Source of the DNA: DASXYG01 sp036502625
GTDB lineage: Bacteria; Actinomycetota; Actinomycetes; Streptosporangiales; Streptosporangiaceae
DNA length: 64,000 bases
Direction of reading: 5' to 3'
Assembly: GCA_036502625.1 (NCBI GenBank)
Contig: DASXYG010000095.1
Span: 1 to 64,000 of the forward strand
The stretch's first letter is position 1, and each line of letters opens with the position of its first letter. Both the position numbers and the translations under genes were made by a program. Positions 27,216-35,737 of the stretch are shown piece after piece. The notes below the pieces were generated by a model. It saw nothing but the letters and a program-made list of their open reading frames with translations. It did no database searches and had not been told where the DNA came from.

Positions 27216-27839
27216 TCAGGTGGGCCGGTGTGTTCGCATGGCCGACGCGCTTGGCTCGTCGCCGTTCTCGGACAGGCCTGCGATGACCCCGTCGATGTCC
27301 GCCGCCGGGCGGTTCTGGCTGAGCTTGAGCTTGGCTTCTATTCGGGTGATCTCCAGCTCGACGCCCACGATCGCGCGCACCTGCCCGGCTACGTACTTCT
27401 CCGGGGCGTCGTCCACGGACCACGGGCGTTCGCGGTTCGACTCGTGGTGTTCGGTGAGGCGTCTCACCAGGCCCTCCACCCACACCGGGTCGTCGTGCAC
27501 GATCAGCTTGCCGTAGACGTGTGCGGTGACGTAGTTCCAGGTCGGCACCACGCGGCCGTGCTCGGCTTTGGAGGCGTACCAGGACGGTGACACGTACGCG
27601 TCCGGGCCTCGTACGATCACCAGCGACTCGCCCTGGGCGGGCAGCCGCCACTGGTCGTTGTTCCGCGCGACGTGCCCGAGCAGCGCGCCGTGCTCGCCCG
27701 AGTCGGGCTCGTACACGAACGGCAGCAGCGTGGCCACCAGCCCCTCGGGCGTGGCCGTCACGAGGTCGGCGGCGCCGTGGTCGGCCAGCAGCTCCGTGAC
27801 GGCGGCCTCGTCGGCCGCGAAGTGCGCGGGAACGTACAT
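27216..27839 (-). CDS. PaiB-family FMN-binding protein
   Basis: 207 residues, the normal PaiB length. It begins MYVPAHFAADEAAVTELLAD and contains HVARNNDQWRLPAQGESLVI, GPDAYVSPSWYASKAEHGRV and VPTWNYVTAHVYGKLIVHDD, all characteristic of the FMN-binding split-barrel family annotated as negative transcriptional regulators. No DNA-binding helix is evident, so an enzymatic or flavin-sensing role is equally possible. ATG at 27839 has GAGG 8 bp upstream; the longer frame from 27917 is unconserved. It ends about 15 bp from the repeat field. Confidence 0.9.
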   Translation of the reverse strand: MYVPAHFAADEAAVTELLADHGAADLVTATPEGLVATLLPFVYEPDSGEHGALLGHVARNNDQWRLPAQGESLVIVRGPDAYVSPSWYASKAEHGRVVPTWNYVTAHVYGKLIVHDDPVWVEGLVRRLTEHHESNRERPWSVDDAPEKYVAGQVRAIVGVELEITRIEAKLKLSQNRPAADIDGVIAGLSENGDEPSASAMRTHRPT

Positions 27840-27932
27840 CGATCGAACCTCACTCAAGATCACCGGCGGAAACGACCCGTCGCCTCCAGCTTGAATCATC
27901 GCCGCCGTACGGTCCACGGCGGCCCCCGGTCC

Positions 27933-28412
27933 TCAGCGCAGCGGCCTCGCCATGATCAGCTCCGTGGCCCCGTCCGGCAGCGTCTCGCCCGCCTCCCCGG
28001 TGGGCGCGAACCCCTGCCGCCGGTACAGCTCGATCGCCGCGCCGTTCCCCGGCAGCACGGCCAGCCGCAGCTCGGCCGCGCCCCGCCCGCGCGCCCACCC
28101 CTCCACGGCCGCGACCAGCCGCCGCCCGACCCCCAGCCCGCGGACCTCGGACGACACCCACACCGAATGCAGCCACGCCCCGCCCCCGGCGTCCGGCACC
28201 CCGCTGGCCACCCCCACCGCAGGCCCACCGCGCACCGCGACCACGTTGTACGCATCCCCCATGGCGAGCCGCTCCCGCCACCGCCGCTCGCCGCCGTCGG
28301 CCCAGTCATCCAGCCGCGCACGGAACGCCTCCGGCGACTCGGTCAGCGCGGCGAGCCGTACGTCCCGCCACAGCGCCCACTCCCCGGCCCCGACCCGCCG
28401 CACCGTGATCAT
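27933..28412 (-). CDS. GNAT-family N-acetyltransferase
   Basis: 159 residues, a single GNAT domain. The acetyl-CoA loop is VSSEVRGLGVGRRLV (about residues 88-102), followed by the C-terminal NGAAIELYRRQGFAPTGE typical of the family. Substrate unknown. It starts 19 bp after the symporter stop on the same strand and may be co-transcribed with the amino-sugar locus, but nothing ties it to that pathway. Confidence 0.9.
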   Translation of the reverse strand: MITVRRVGAGEWALWRDVRLAALTESPEAFRARLDDWADGGERRWRERLAMGDAYNVVAVRGGPAVGVASGVPDAGGGAWLHSVWVSSEVRGLGVGRRLVAAVEGWARGRGAAELRLAVLPGNGAAIELYRRQGFAPTGEAGETLPDGATELIMARPLR

Positions 28413-28431
28413 GCCCCCACCCTGCCGTACG

Positions 28432-29946
28432 TCAGGCGCGCGCCGGCTCCTCCTCCGGGTCGCTGTTCAGCGCGTCCACCAGGTCGTCGGAGCGCTCGTC
28501 GCGCCACGGCCGCACCAGCCCCACCAGGACGAACACCGCGAGCGAGCACAGCACGGGACCCGCCACCTGCACCGTGGTCGTCCAGCTCGTGCCCAGCGCC
28601 TCGACCTGGCTCTCGAACACGTACTTGACCAGGAGGAACACGACGAGGCCCGTGGTCCAGGAGCTGATCGCCGCGGACGGGCCGCAGCGGCGGAACGCGG
28701 GGAGCATGCCCAGGAGCATGGGGATGGCGATCGGCCCGATGAGCGCGCCGAACCACAGGATGAGCAGGCCGAGCACGCCGCCGAAGCTGTCCGCGGTGAG
28801 CGCGATCGCCATGGACAGCGCGATGAACAGGAACGTCGACACGCGCCCGGCGAACAGCTCGGCCTTGGCGGTAATGCGCCGCGCGCCCTTCCACACGGCC
28901 GGGATGATGTCGCGGACGACCACCGAGGAGATCGCGTTCGCGTCGGACGACGTCATCGCCATGGTGTGCGCGAACATCCCGGCGAGCACGAGCCCGATCA
29001 GCCCGCCGGGCAGCAGGTGCTGGGTGAGCAGGGCGTACGACTGCTCCGGGTCCTTCAGGCCGGGCAGCAGCACGGGCGCGGCCCACATCGGGAAGAACAG
29101 CACGAGCGGCCACACGAGGTACAGCCCGGCGGAGAACAGCGCGGCGCGGCGCGCGGACGCCCCGGTGGGCGCGGCGATGAACCGCTGGGCGAGGTTCCAG
29201 GTGCCGCCGTTGTACGACAGCGTGTTGATCAGCAGGTACACCAGGATGAACCCGAGCGTGTACTCCCCGTTGAACGGCCGCAGGTGCCCGGCGGGCAGCT
29301 TGTCCCACACGGTCCACACCGCGGACACCCCGCCCAGCTTGGCCAGGACGGCGGCGAACAGCGTGATGCCCGCGACGAGCTGGATCAGGAACTGGCCGAG
29401 GTCGGTCAGCGCGTCCGCCCACAGGCCGCCCACCGTGGAGTAGATCAGCGTGACGCCGCCGGTCAGCAGCACGCCCCAGACGATCGGCACGCCCGCGAAC
29501 ACCTGGAGCAGCAGCGCGGTGGCCGTCCACTTCGCGCCGACGTCGAAGACCTTCAGCGCGGCGCCGCTCCACGCGAGTACCTGCTGGGTCGGCACGTTGT
29601 ACCGCGTCGTCAGGTACTCGAGCGGCGAGATGATGCCGAGCCGCTGCCGCAGCCGCGGCCAGCGCGGCGCGAACAGGTACGACCCGACGACCATCGCGAT
29701 CGTGATCCCGATGGCCCACCAGACGTACAGGGTGAACCCGGCGGTGTACGCGATCGCCGCGTAGCCGACGAACACCGCGGAGCTGTACCCCGACATGTGG
29801 TGCGAGATCCCGGACAGCCACCACGGCATGCGGCCGCCCGCCGTGAAGAAGTCCCTGGCGTCGTGGACCCGCGACTTCGCCCACACGCCGATCACGACCA
29901 TGACGACGAAGTAGGCACATATCACGATCCAGTCGAGCAGGCTCAT
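28432..29946 (-). CDS. Sodium:solute symporter (SSS family)
   Basis: 504 residues with about thirteen predicted helices. The N-terminal VVIGVWAKSRVHDARDFFTAGGRMPWW and the helix 4-5 region WADALTDLGQFLIQLVAGITLF are typical of the SGLT/PutP fold, and MTSSDANAISSVVVRDII carries the conserved Ser/Asp of the Na2 site region. It lies 63 bp downstream of nagA on the same strand. In this context it is the likely uptake system for the sugar, amino sugar or sugar acid degraded by the locus, since no ABC or PTS transporter is present here. ATG with AGGGAGC 7 bp upstream. Confidence 0.9.
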   Translation of the reverse strand: MSLLDWIVICAYFVVMVVIGVWAKSRVHDARDFFTAGGRMPWWLSGISHHMSGYSSAVFVGYAAIAYTAGFTLYVWWAIGITIAMVVGSYLFAPRWPRLRQRLGIISPLEYLTTRYNVPTQQVLAWSGAALKVFDVGAKWTATALLLQVFAGVPIVWGVLLTGGVTLIYSTVGGLWADALTDLGQFLIQLVAGITLFAAVLAKLGGVSAVWTVWDKLPAGHLRPFNGEYTLGFILVYLLINTLSYNGGTWNLAQRFIAAPTGASARRAALFSAGLYLVWPLVLFFPMWAAPVLLPGLKDPEQSYALLTQHLLPGGLIGLVLAGMFAHTMAMTSSDANAISSVVVRDIIPAVWKGARRITAKAELFAGRVSTFLFIALSMAIALTADSFGGVLGLLILWFGALIGPIAIPMLLGMLPAFRRCGPSAAISSWTTGLVVFLLVKYVFESQVEALGTSWTTTVQVAGPVLCSLAVFVLVGLVRPWRDERSDDLVDALNSDPEEEPARA

Positions 29947-30009
29947 CGAAGCTCCCTGTACTGCGCCGGGGGGATGACCGGCCGGTGGCCGGTGCGGTGG
30001 GGGTAGGGG

Positions 30010-31152
30010 TCAGGCCTCGTGGACGACCACGCCGTTCACGACGGTGAGCCGGATGTCGAGGCGGCCGTCCGCGCCGCGCTCGGCGACGGCCAGGTCGGCG
30101 CGGGCGCCGCCGGTGAGCGTGCCGCGGTCGGGCAGGCCGAGCAGCCGCGCGGGGTTGGCGGCGGCGAGCCGGACCACGGTCGCGAGATCGAGCCCGGTGG
30201 CCGCCCGCGCCCATTCGACGCAGTCGGCGAGCGACCGCGCGGAACCGGCGAGCAGGTCGGACCCGGCGAGCGTGAGCCGCCCGTCCGTACGGATGGTGAC
30301 CCGGCCGCCGACGGGCGTGGTGTAGTCGCCCGGCGGGCATCCGGCCAGCGCCGCCGAGTCGCTGACCAGCAGCGCGCGGTCCAGGCCCTTGGCGCGCAGC
30401 ATCGCGGTGAGGGTGTCGGCCGGGAGGTGGTGGCCGTCGGCGATGAACGCGGCGGACAACCGGTCCTCGGCGAGCTGCGCCCAGATGTAGTTGGGGTGCC
30501 GGGGCAGCACCGCGTGCGCGCCGTTGCCGAGGTGGGTGGACAGCGTGGCGCCGGCGAGCACGGCCGCGGCGATCTGCTCGCCGGTGGCCGCGGTGTGCCC
30601 GACGGCGGCGATCACCCCGTGGCGTACGAGCTCGGTGACGTAGCCGGGCGCGCCGGGGCGTTCGGGCGCGAGCGTGACGATCCGGACGAGCCCGCCGGCC
30701 GCGTCCTGCCAGCGGGCGAACTCCGCGGGGTCGGGGTCGCGGAGGTGCCGCGGGTCGTGCGCGCCGCGCGGGCCGTCCTCCGGGGAGAGGTACGGGCCCT
30801 CGACGTGGATGCCGGGGACGGCGTGGCGGACGAGGGGGTCGGCGTCGCGGGCGGCGGCGATCGCGCGCAGCGAGGCGGTGATCCGCTCCTCGGGCGCGGT
30901 GATCACGGTGGGGAGGACGGTGGTGACGCCGCGCCGCCACAGCGCCCGGACGAGCGCGCCGATGTCCTCGGGGGCGCACGCGTCGCCGTTGACGTCGATG
31001 CCCGCGTACCCGTTGACCTGGAGGTCCACGAGTCCGGGCAGGATGATCCGGTCCGCGGCGCCGGTGCGCGGCGCCACCTCCGTGATCCGCCCGCCCTCGT
31101 ACGCGACCGCGACGCCGCGCCCGTCCGGCAGCCGCCCGTCGATGGTCGTCAT
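30010..31152 (-). CDS. nagA: N-acetylglucosamine-6-phosphate deacetylase
   Basis: 380 residues, amidohydrolase superfamily. The metal-site Glu is in HVEGPYLSPEDGPRG (near 120), histidines in VGHTAATGEQI and STHLGNGAHAV, substrate contacts in IADGHHLPADT, and the catalytic Asp in LLVSDSAALAG (near 265). The reaction gives glucosamine 6-phosphate and acetate, or the equivalent on ManNAc-derived sugar after epimerisation. ATG overlaps the ceramidase-like stop in ATGA (4 bp), showing coupled translation. The deaminase needed for the next step is on the opposite arm of the locus (35730-36506). Confidence 0.92.
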   Translation of the reverse strand: MTTIDGRLPDGRGVAVAYEGGRITEVAPRTGAADRIILPGLVDLQVNGYAGIDVNGDACAPEDIGALVRALWRRGVTTVLPTVITAPEERITASLRAIAAARDADPLVRHAVPGIHVEGPYLSPEDGPRGAHDPRHLRDPDPAEFARWQDAAGGLVRIVTLAPERPGAPGYVTELVRHGVIAAVGHTAATGEQIAAAVLAGATLSTHLGNGAHAVLPRHPNYIWAQLAEDRLSAAFIADGHHLPADTLTAMLRAKGLDRALLVSDSAALAGCPPGDYTTPVGGRVTIRTDGRLTLAGSDLLAGSARSLADCVEWARAATGLDLATVVRLAAANPARLLGLPDRGTLTGGARADLAVAERGADGRLDIRLTVVNGVVVHEA

Positions 31153-32561
31153 GCGGCACCTCCGACGGCCTCGGCCAGGTCGCGCGCGGTCCTCGCGAGC
31201 AGCGGGCCGGCGGACGGGGCGAACGCCGCGGGCAGGCCGTACGCGCGGTGGGCCTCGGCGACCTCGTACCCGCCGTCGAGGTACGCCTCGGGCGGGTACG
31301 GCAGGTAGCCGGGCACGCCGCCGGTGTACCCCGCGACCAGCAGGCCGGGGTCGGCGAGCGCGTCGCGCAGGCCGAGGGCGAACTCCACGAACGGCTCGCC
31401 GGGCAGGAAGAGCAGCCGCGCCGGGCCCCAGCGGTGCGCCGCGACGGGCACGCGTACGGCGGTGGGCAGCGGATCGCCGAGGCACGCGCGCGCCCACCGC
31501 GACCAGCAGTCCGGCAGGCCGCGCGACTCGGGGTCGGCCGCGGCGGCGCGGTCCCACTCCGCCGCGGCGGCACGCAGCGTCTCGCGGGTCGGCGGCGGGC
31601 CGAGCGGCAGGTCGAGGACGTCGGCGGCCACCGCGACCGGGCCGGTGCCCGGCACGGCGTCGCGTACGGCCGCGAGCACGGCGTCCGCGACGCGCGCGCC
31701 GATCCGCTCGGCGGCGGCGAACGTACGGTCGCCCGCGCCGTCCGTACGGTAGCTGGCCTCGGCGGAGTGGCCGGTGTTGAGCTGGCCCGCGCAGCCCTGG
31801 AGGAACAGCGCGGTGCCGCCGAGCGCGGCGCGGACCGCGCGGCGGGCGTAGCCGGGCCAGTCGGCGGTGAGCTCCCGGTTGTCCGGGCCGAGCGTCACGG
31901 GGTGGCAGGCGTGGGAGAACACGGTCGCGATGGGGGTGCCGTCCGCGCCGTCGAGGCGCAGCACGGGCACGCGCGGGTCGGTGGCCGCGCCGCCGCGCCG
32001 GTTGTGCGCGACGCCGGTGAGCGTGCCGCACCCGTACGCCAGGGTCGCGGGCGCGAGCCGCGCGATGGCGGCGGCCCCCGCGTCCGCCATGCGTTCCACG
32101 AGACCGGCGACGTACGCGGGGTCCGCGGTGCCGCCGATGCCGCCGCGCGTCACCGCGGGCCCGCCGTGCGTATGCGTCACCGCCACCGCGACCCGCGCCG
32201 CGCCCACCCCCGTACGCGCCTCGACCCGGCGCGCCACATCCCCCGCGGTCTCCGGATCAAGCGCGATCAGATCGGCCGCGATGACCACGGAAGTCGTACG
32301 CCCATCCGCAACCGCGACGGCAACAGCCTCAAGCGGATCATGCACCCCGCTGGACGCCCCCACCCGGGCCGCGAACCCGGCCATGGAACCGCCGGGTTCG
32401 GGCGTGATGTCGACGGAGGCCGCCCCGGCCGCCAGCCCGCCCACACCCGGCCCATCGGCCCGCTCGGGAGCCGCCGTGGCATCGCCCGCGCGCGGCCCGC
32501 GCTCCGCCGCGGCGTCCGCGACCGCGCGACGCGGGACCGGCCCCCTCCCCCTCACAGCCAC
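31149..32561 (-). CDS. Neutral/alkaline ceramidase-like amidohydrolase
   Basis: About 470 residues. It matches the N-terminal catalytic domain of the neutral/alkaline non-lysosomal ceramidase family: ASVDITPEPGGSMAGFAARV, VAVAVTHTHGGPAVTRGG with the zinc histidines, then TVFSHACHPVTLGPDNRELT and ALFLQGCAGQLN. No secretion signal is seen, unlike true secreted ceramidases, and it sits between an SIS isomerase and nagA. An intracellular amidase acting on an acylated amino-sugar derivative is therefore more likely than ceramide hydrolysis (inference). GTG at 32561 is the first start; GTG at 32555, overlapping the upstream TGA, is a good alternative. Confidence 0.82.
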   Translation of the reverse strand: MAVRGRGPVPRRAVADAAAERGPRAGDATAAPERADGPGVGGLAAGAASVDITPEPGGSMAGFAARVGASSGVHDPLEAVAVAVADGRTTSVVIAADLIALDPETAGDVARRVEARTGVGAARVAVAVTHTHGGPAVTRGGIGGTADPAYVAGLVERMADAGAAAIARLAPATLAYGCGTLTGVAHNRRGGAATDPRVPVLRLDGADGTPIATVFSHACHPVTLGPDNRELTADWPGYARRAVRAALGGTALFLQGCAGQLNTGHSAEASYRTDGAGDRTFAAAERIGARVADAVLAAVRDAVPGTGPVAVAADVLDLPLGPPPTRETLRAAAAEWDRAAAADPESRGLPDCWSRWARACLGDPLPTAVRVPVAAHRWGPARLLFLPGEPFVEFALGLRDALADPGLLVAGYTGGVPGYLPYPPEAYLDGGYEVAEAHRAYGLPAAFAPSAGPLLARTARDLAEAVGGAA

Positions 32562-33310
32562 CGCACCCGGTCGCGGAAGCGGTGGAGGAAGCGGGCGTTG
32601 CGTTCGTCGCCGCCGGGGGCGTTGCCGCTGCGCCAGATGGACGGGTCGACGCCCCGCTCGGCGAGGAGGGCCGTGGCGGAGGCCGTGAGGCAGTTGAGCG
32701 CGTACGCGTTGGCGAACGTGGAGATGGCCGCGACCTTCTCACTGATGCCGTCGATCTCCAGCACCGCGTCGCCGATCGGCACCTTCGTGTCGATGTGCAC
32801 GTCGACCAGGTCGTGCAGGTTGCGGCCGCTCGGGTGGCGGGCCGGGTGGTCCGGCGCGGTGCCGTCGGCGTGCGCCCGCGAGGAGACCCCGATCAGCGTG
32901 GCGCCGCGTTCCCGCGCGGCGAGCGCCGCGTCGATCAGCGCCGCGTTGATGCCGTACGCGTTGACCAGGATCAGCAGGTCGCCGTCGCCCACCCGGTTGT
33001 CCTCGATCACCAGCGCGCCGTAGCGCGGCGTGCGCTCCATCGCCATCGACCGCAGCGCGCCGCTGGACAGCAGCGTCCCCTCGTCGAGGATCGCGCTCAC
33101 GTTGACCAGCCCGCCCGCACGGAAGAAGACCTCCTGCGCGGCCAGGTTGGAGTGCCCGCCCGGCCCGTAGATGTAGCAGAGGCCGTCCCGTTCGACCTGG
33201 TCGGCGAGCAGCGCCGCGGCGTCGGCGACGGCCGCGCCCTCGGTCTCCTCGATCCGGCCGAGCAGGTCGGTGATCCGGTCGAGGTAGGCGCGCATGATCG
33301 GTTCCGGCAT
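32552..33310 (-). CDS. SIS-domain sugar isomerase-like protein (UPF0309 type)
   Basis: 252 residues. The sugar-isomerase (SIS) domain spans most of the protein: CYIYGPGGHSNLAAQEVFFR near residue 50, LILVNAYGINAALIDAALAA near 110, then RGATLIGVSSRA. The C-terminal DGISEKVAAISTFANAYALN is characteristic of the UPF0309 group of phosphosugar-binding proteins. It should bind or isomerise a phosphorylated (amino) sugar; the exact reaction is unknown. ATG at 33310 has GAGGAGGAC 7 bp upstream. First gene after a perfect LacI-type dyad, so probably the start of a transcript. Confidence 0.85.
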   Translation of the reverse strand: MPEPIMRAYLDRITDLLGRIEETEGAAVADAAALLADQVERDGLCYIYGPGGHSNLAAQEVFFRAGGLVNVSAILDEGTLLSSGALRSMAMERTPRYGALVIEDNRVGDGDLLILVNAYGINAALIDAALAARERGATLIGVSSRAHADGTAPDHPARHPSGRNLHDLVDVHIDTKVPIGDAVLEIDGISEKVAAISTFANAYALNCLTASATALLAERGVDPSIWRSGNAPGGDERNARFLHRFRDRVRWL

Positions 33311-33325
33311 CCGGCGTCCTCCTCG

Positions 33326-33347
33326 TTCGTGCAATCGGTTGCACGAA
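33326..33347. promoter_or_regulatory. LacI-type operator before the SIS/ceramidase/nagA operon
   Basis: Perfect 9-bp arms TTCGTGCAA (33326-33334) and TTGCACGAA (33339-33347) flank a TCGG centre. The inner core TGCAATCGGTTGCA equals the core of the second site at 34451-34464 read on the other strand. It lies 16 bp before the SIS start codon and 54 bp after the lacI stop, so it can control the downstream operon separately from lacI. Confidence 0.85.
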
Positions 33348-33401
33348 ACGTAATGGCCCGCCGGACCACGGTCAAGGGGCGGGCCGAAAACCGGACCCGG
33401 G

Positions 33402-34388
33402 CTACGCCGGTACGGGACCGGTGGACGCGCGGGGCACGAACGTGCCCGGCAGCCGTACGTGCGACGGCTCCGCGCCCGGCGCCTCGATCTGCCGGTTCAG
33501 CAGGTCGACGGCGGCCTGGCCGAGCTCGTCCATCGGCGCCGCGACGGTGCTCAGGCCCGGCGTGACGGTCTGCGCGAGCAGCACGTCGTCGCACCCCACA
33601 ATGCTGCGGTCGCCCGGCACGGCGGCACCGCGCCCGGCCATCTCCGCGATCACGCCGCACGCCGTGAGGTCGTCGAACGCGAACGCGGCCGTCGCGTCGG
33701 TCTCCAGCAGCGCGCGCCCGGCCGTACGCCCGCCCTTGAACGTGGCGCGGAACGGCCCCAGCTCGACGAGCCGCACGTCACGCCCGCGCGCCCACCTGCG
33801 CACCGCCTGCGAGCGCCGCGCCGCCGCCCACGACGCGCTCGGCCCGCCGAGCAGCGCGACCGTACGGTGCCCCAGCTTGTAGAGGTGCTCGCCCGCGTCG
33901 AACAGCGCCGCCGTGTTGTCGCACACCACCGCGGGCAGGTCGCGCAGCACCCGGTTGAGCAGGATGCACGGCAGCTCGCGCGCGGCGCCGCGCAGCGCCG
34001 CCGAGGACGAGCGCGGCGACGCCACCAGCACCCCGTCGACCCGCCCGCGCAGCGTCTCCACCAGCCGCGCCTCGGCCGCCGCGCTCTCCTCGCTGTCGAC
34101 CAGCATGACCGCGCTGCCGATGCGCGCGGCCGCCGCCTGCACGGCGCGCACCAGCGGCGGGAAGAACGGGTTCGTGATGTCGGGCACGAGCAGGCCGATG
34201 GTCTCCGTACGGCCGGTGACCAGGCCGCGCGCGGCCGAGCTCGGCTGGTAGTCGAGCTCGCGCGCGGCGGCGAGCACGCGTTCCCGCACCTCGGCGCTGA
34301 CCAGCTCGGGACGGGTGAACGCGCGCGACACCGTGGACGCCGAGACGGCGCACCGCTTCGCGATCGAGTAGATCGTCACCCGGGCCAC
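33402..34388 (-). CDS. LacI-family transcriptional repressor of the locus
   Basis: 328 residues. The N-terminal helix-turn-helix and hinge are clear (VTIYSIAKRCAVSASTVSRA, then RERVLAAARELDYQPSSAAR), followed by a periplasmic-binding-protein-like sensor domain (ETIGLLVPDITNPFFPPLVR; GCDDVLLAQTVTPGLSTVA near the end). It stands between the two arms of the sugar locus, and both flanking promoters carry the same TGCAAYCGRTTGCA dyad. It is therefore the presumed local repressor, induced by a pathway intermediate. GTG start at 34388 with AGGAG 6 bp upstream; the longer frame to 34451 would overlap the operator. Confidence 0.92.
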   Translation of the reverse strand: MARVTIYSIAKRCAVSASTVSRAFTRPELVSAEVRERVLAAARELDYQPSSAARGLVTGRTETIGLLVPDITNPFFPPLVRAVQAAAARIGSAVMLVDSEESAAAEARLVETLRGRVDGVLVASPRSSSAALRGAARELPCILLNRVLRDLPAVVCDNTAALFDAGEHLYKLGHRTVALLGGPSASWAAARRSQAVRRWARGRDVRLVELGPFRATFKGGRTAGRALLETDATAAFAFDDLTACGVIAEMAGRGAAVPGDRSIVGCDDVLLAQTVTPGLSTVAAPMDELGQAAVDLLNRQIEAPGAEPSHVRLPGTFVPRASTGPVPA

Positions 34389-34450
34389 TCCGCGCTCCTC
34401 CGCCGGTCGCCGTCGCACTTGACCGCTGTACTCTAGCGAAGCCAGAATCA

Positions 34451-34464
34451 TGCAACCGATTGCA
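34451..34464. promoter_or_regulatory. LacI-type operator in the lacI/AGE divergent promoter
   Basis: TGCAACCGATTGCA has arms TGCAA and TTGCA around CCGA, the complement of the TCGG centre of the 33326-33347 site. It lies 63 bp from the lacI start and 29 bp from the AGE start, so one repressor could regulate both directions. Confidence 0.82.
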
Positions 34465-34492
34465 AATCGTGATCACGGCACGAAGGGACGGC

Positions 34493-35737
34493 ATGGATCC
34501 GGGACCCACCGCGCGACGCCACCTGGAAGAGCTGGTCTTCCCGTTCTGGCTGCGGCACGGCGTGGACGAGACGTACGGCGGCTTCTTCACCTGCTTCGAC
34601 AACCGCGGCCGCGAGCGCGTGTCCACCGACAAGTTCACCTGGTCGCAGGGGCGTTTCGTATGGCTGCTCGCCCGTGCCGCGCGGCTGGCCGCCCGCGGCC
34701 TGCTCGACCTCGACGCCGCCGCGCTGATCCGCCACGCCGAACGCGGCGCGCGGTTCCTCACCGACCACGCGATCCGCCCGGACGGCACCTGCGCGTTCCT
34801 CCTCGACCGGAACGGCGCGCCGAAGGGCCCGGACGACCGCAGCGTCTACGCCGACTGCTTCGCCGCCATGGGCCTCGCCGAGCTGGCCCGGTACACCGGC
34901 GACCCGGCGCGCCTCCCGGTGGTCGACGCGATCATCGACCGCGCCACCGCCGACGTACGCGACGGGTCCGCGCCGACCCCGCCGTACCCGGTGCCCCCCG
35001 GCTACACCGCGTTCGGCACCCGGATGATCCTCCTCAACGCCCGCCTGGATCAGGTCCGCGCGTACGCGTCGAGCGCCCCGAACACCGAGCCCGCCGCCCG
35101 CGCCCGCGCCGCCCTGGCCGCGTCCCGCGCCGACATGCTCTCCTTCCGCGAAACCGACGGCCGCTTCACCGAAATGCGCACCACCGGCGACCCCGGCACG
35201 CTCCTCGCCCGCCACCGCACGCCCGGCCACGCGCTCGAAGGCCTCTGGATGGCCCTGGAGGCCGGCGACCTGCTCGGCGACCACACCGCCGACGCCGACC
35301 TGCTGACCAGCGTCGACGCGCTGTGCCGCCAGGGCTGGGACACCGAGCACGGCGGCCTGCTCCGCTACACCGACGCCGACGGCCCGTCCGCCCCCACCGG
35401 CACCCCGACCGGCGCGCCGTACGAGGACCTCGTGCGCGCCACCTGGTCGACGAAGCTGTGGTGGGTGCACTCCGAGGCCTGCTACACCACCCGCCTGGCC
35501 GCCCACCGCTACGGCGACCGCGCCGCCGCCGCATGGTTCGACCGCGTCTGGGACTACACCCTCGCCACGTTCCCCGGCGGCGACGACGGCGAGGAGTGGA
35601 TCCAGATCCGCGACCGCGCCGGCCGCCCCCGCGACGAGGTCGTCGCGCTGCCGGTCAAGGACCCGTACCACATCAGCCGCAACCTCATGCAGCTCGTCGA
35701 GCTGCGTGCCGACCCCCGGGACCCGATCCGTGACTGA
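34493..35737 (+). CDS. N-acylglucosamine 2-epimerase (AGE) family protein
   Basis: 414 residues, the AGE (alpha/alpha)6-barrel length. Landmarks: HGVDETYGGFFTCFDNRGRE, KFTWSQGRFVWLLARAARLA, HRTPGHALEGLWMALEAGDL (His-Glu near 245) and KLWWVHSEACYTTRLAAHR (catalytic His near 325). Family reactions include GlcNAc/ManNAc and mannose/fructose or mannose/glucose epimerisation, without phosphate. With nagA and a deaminase nearby, N-acetylmannosamine to N-acetylglucosamine is an attractive guess. First gene of the plus-strand operon; ATG has AGGGA upstream. Confidence 0.88.
   Translation: MDPGPTARRHLEELVFPFWLRHGVDETYGGFFTCFDNRGRERVSTDKFTWSQGRFVWLLARAARLAARGLLDLDAAALIRHAERGARFLTDHAIRPDGTCAFLLDRNGAPKGPDDRSVYADCFAAMGLAELARYTGDPARLPVVDAIIDRATADVRDGSAPTPPYPVPPGYTAFGTRMILLNARLDQVRAYASSAPNTEPAARARAALAASRADMLSFRETDGRFTEMRTTGDPGTLLARHRTPGHALEGLWMALEAGDLLGDHTADADLLTSVDALCRQGWDTEHGGLLRYTDADGPSAPTGTPTGAPYEDLVRATWSTKLWWVHSEACYTTRLAAHRYGDRAAAAWFDRVWDYTLATFPGGDDGEEWIQIRDRAGRPRDEVVALPVKDPYHISRNLMQLVELRADPRDPIRD

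Noticed and set aside
28409..31573. A 1054-residue frame on the minus strand
   Set aside because: It is out of frame with the symporter, nagA and ceramidase-like genes, is dominated by Arg/Ala/Pro and has no family similarity. High GC keeps such frames open.
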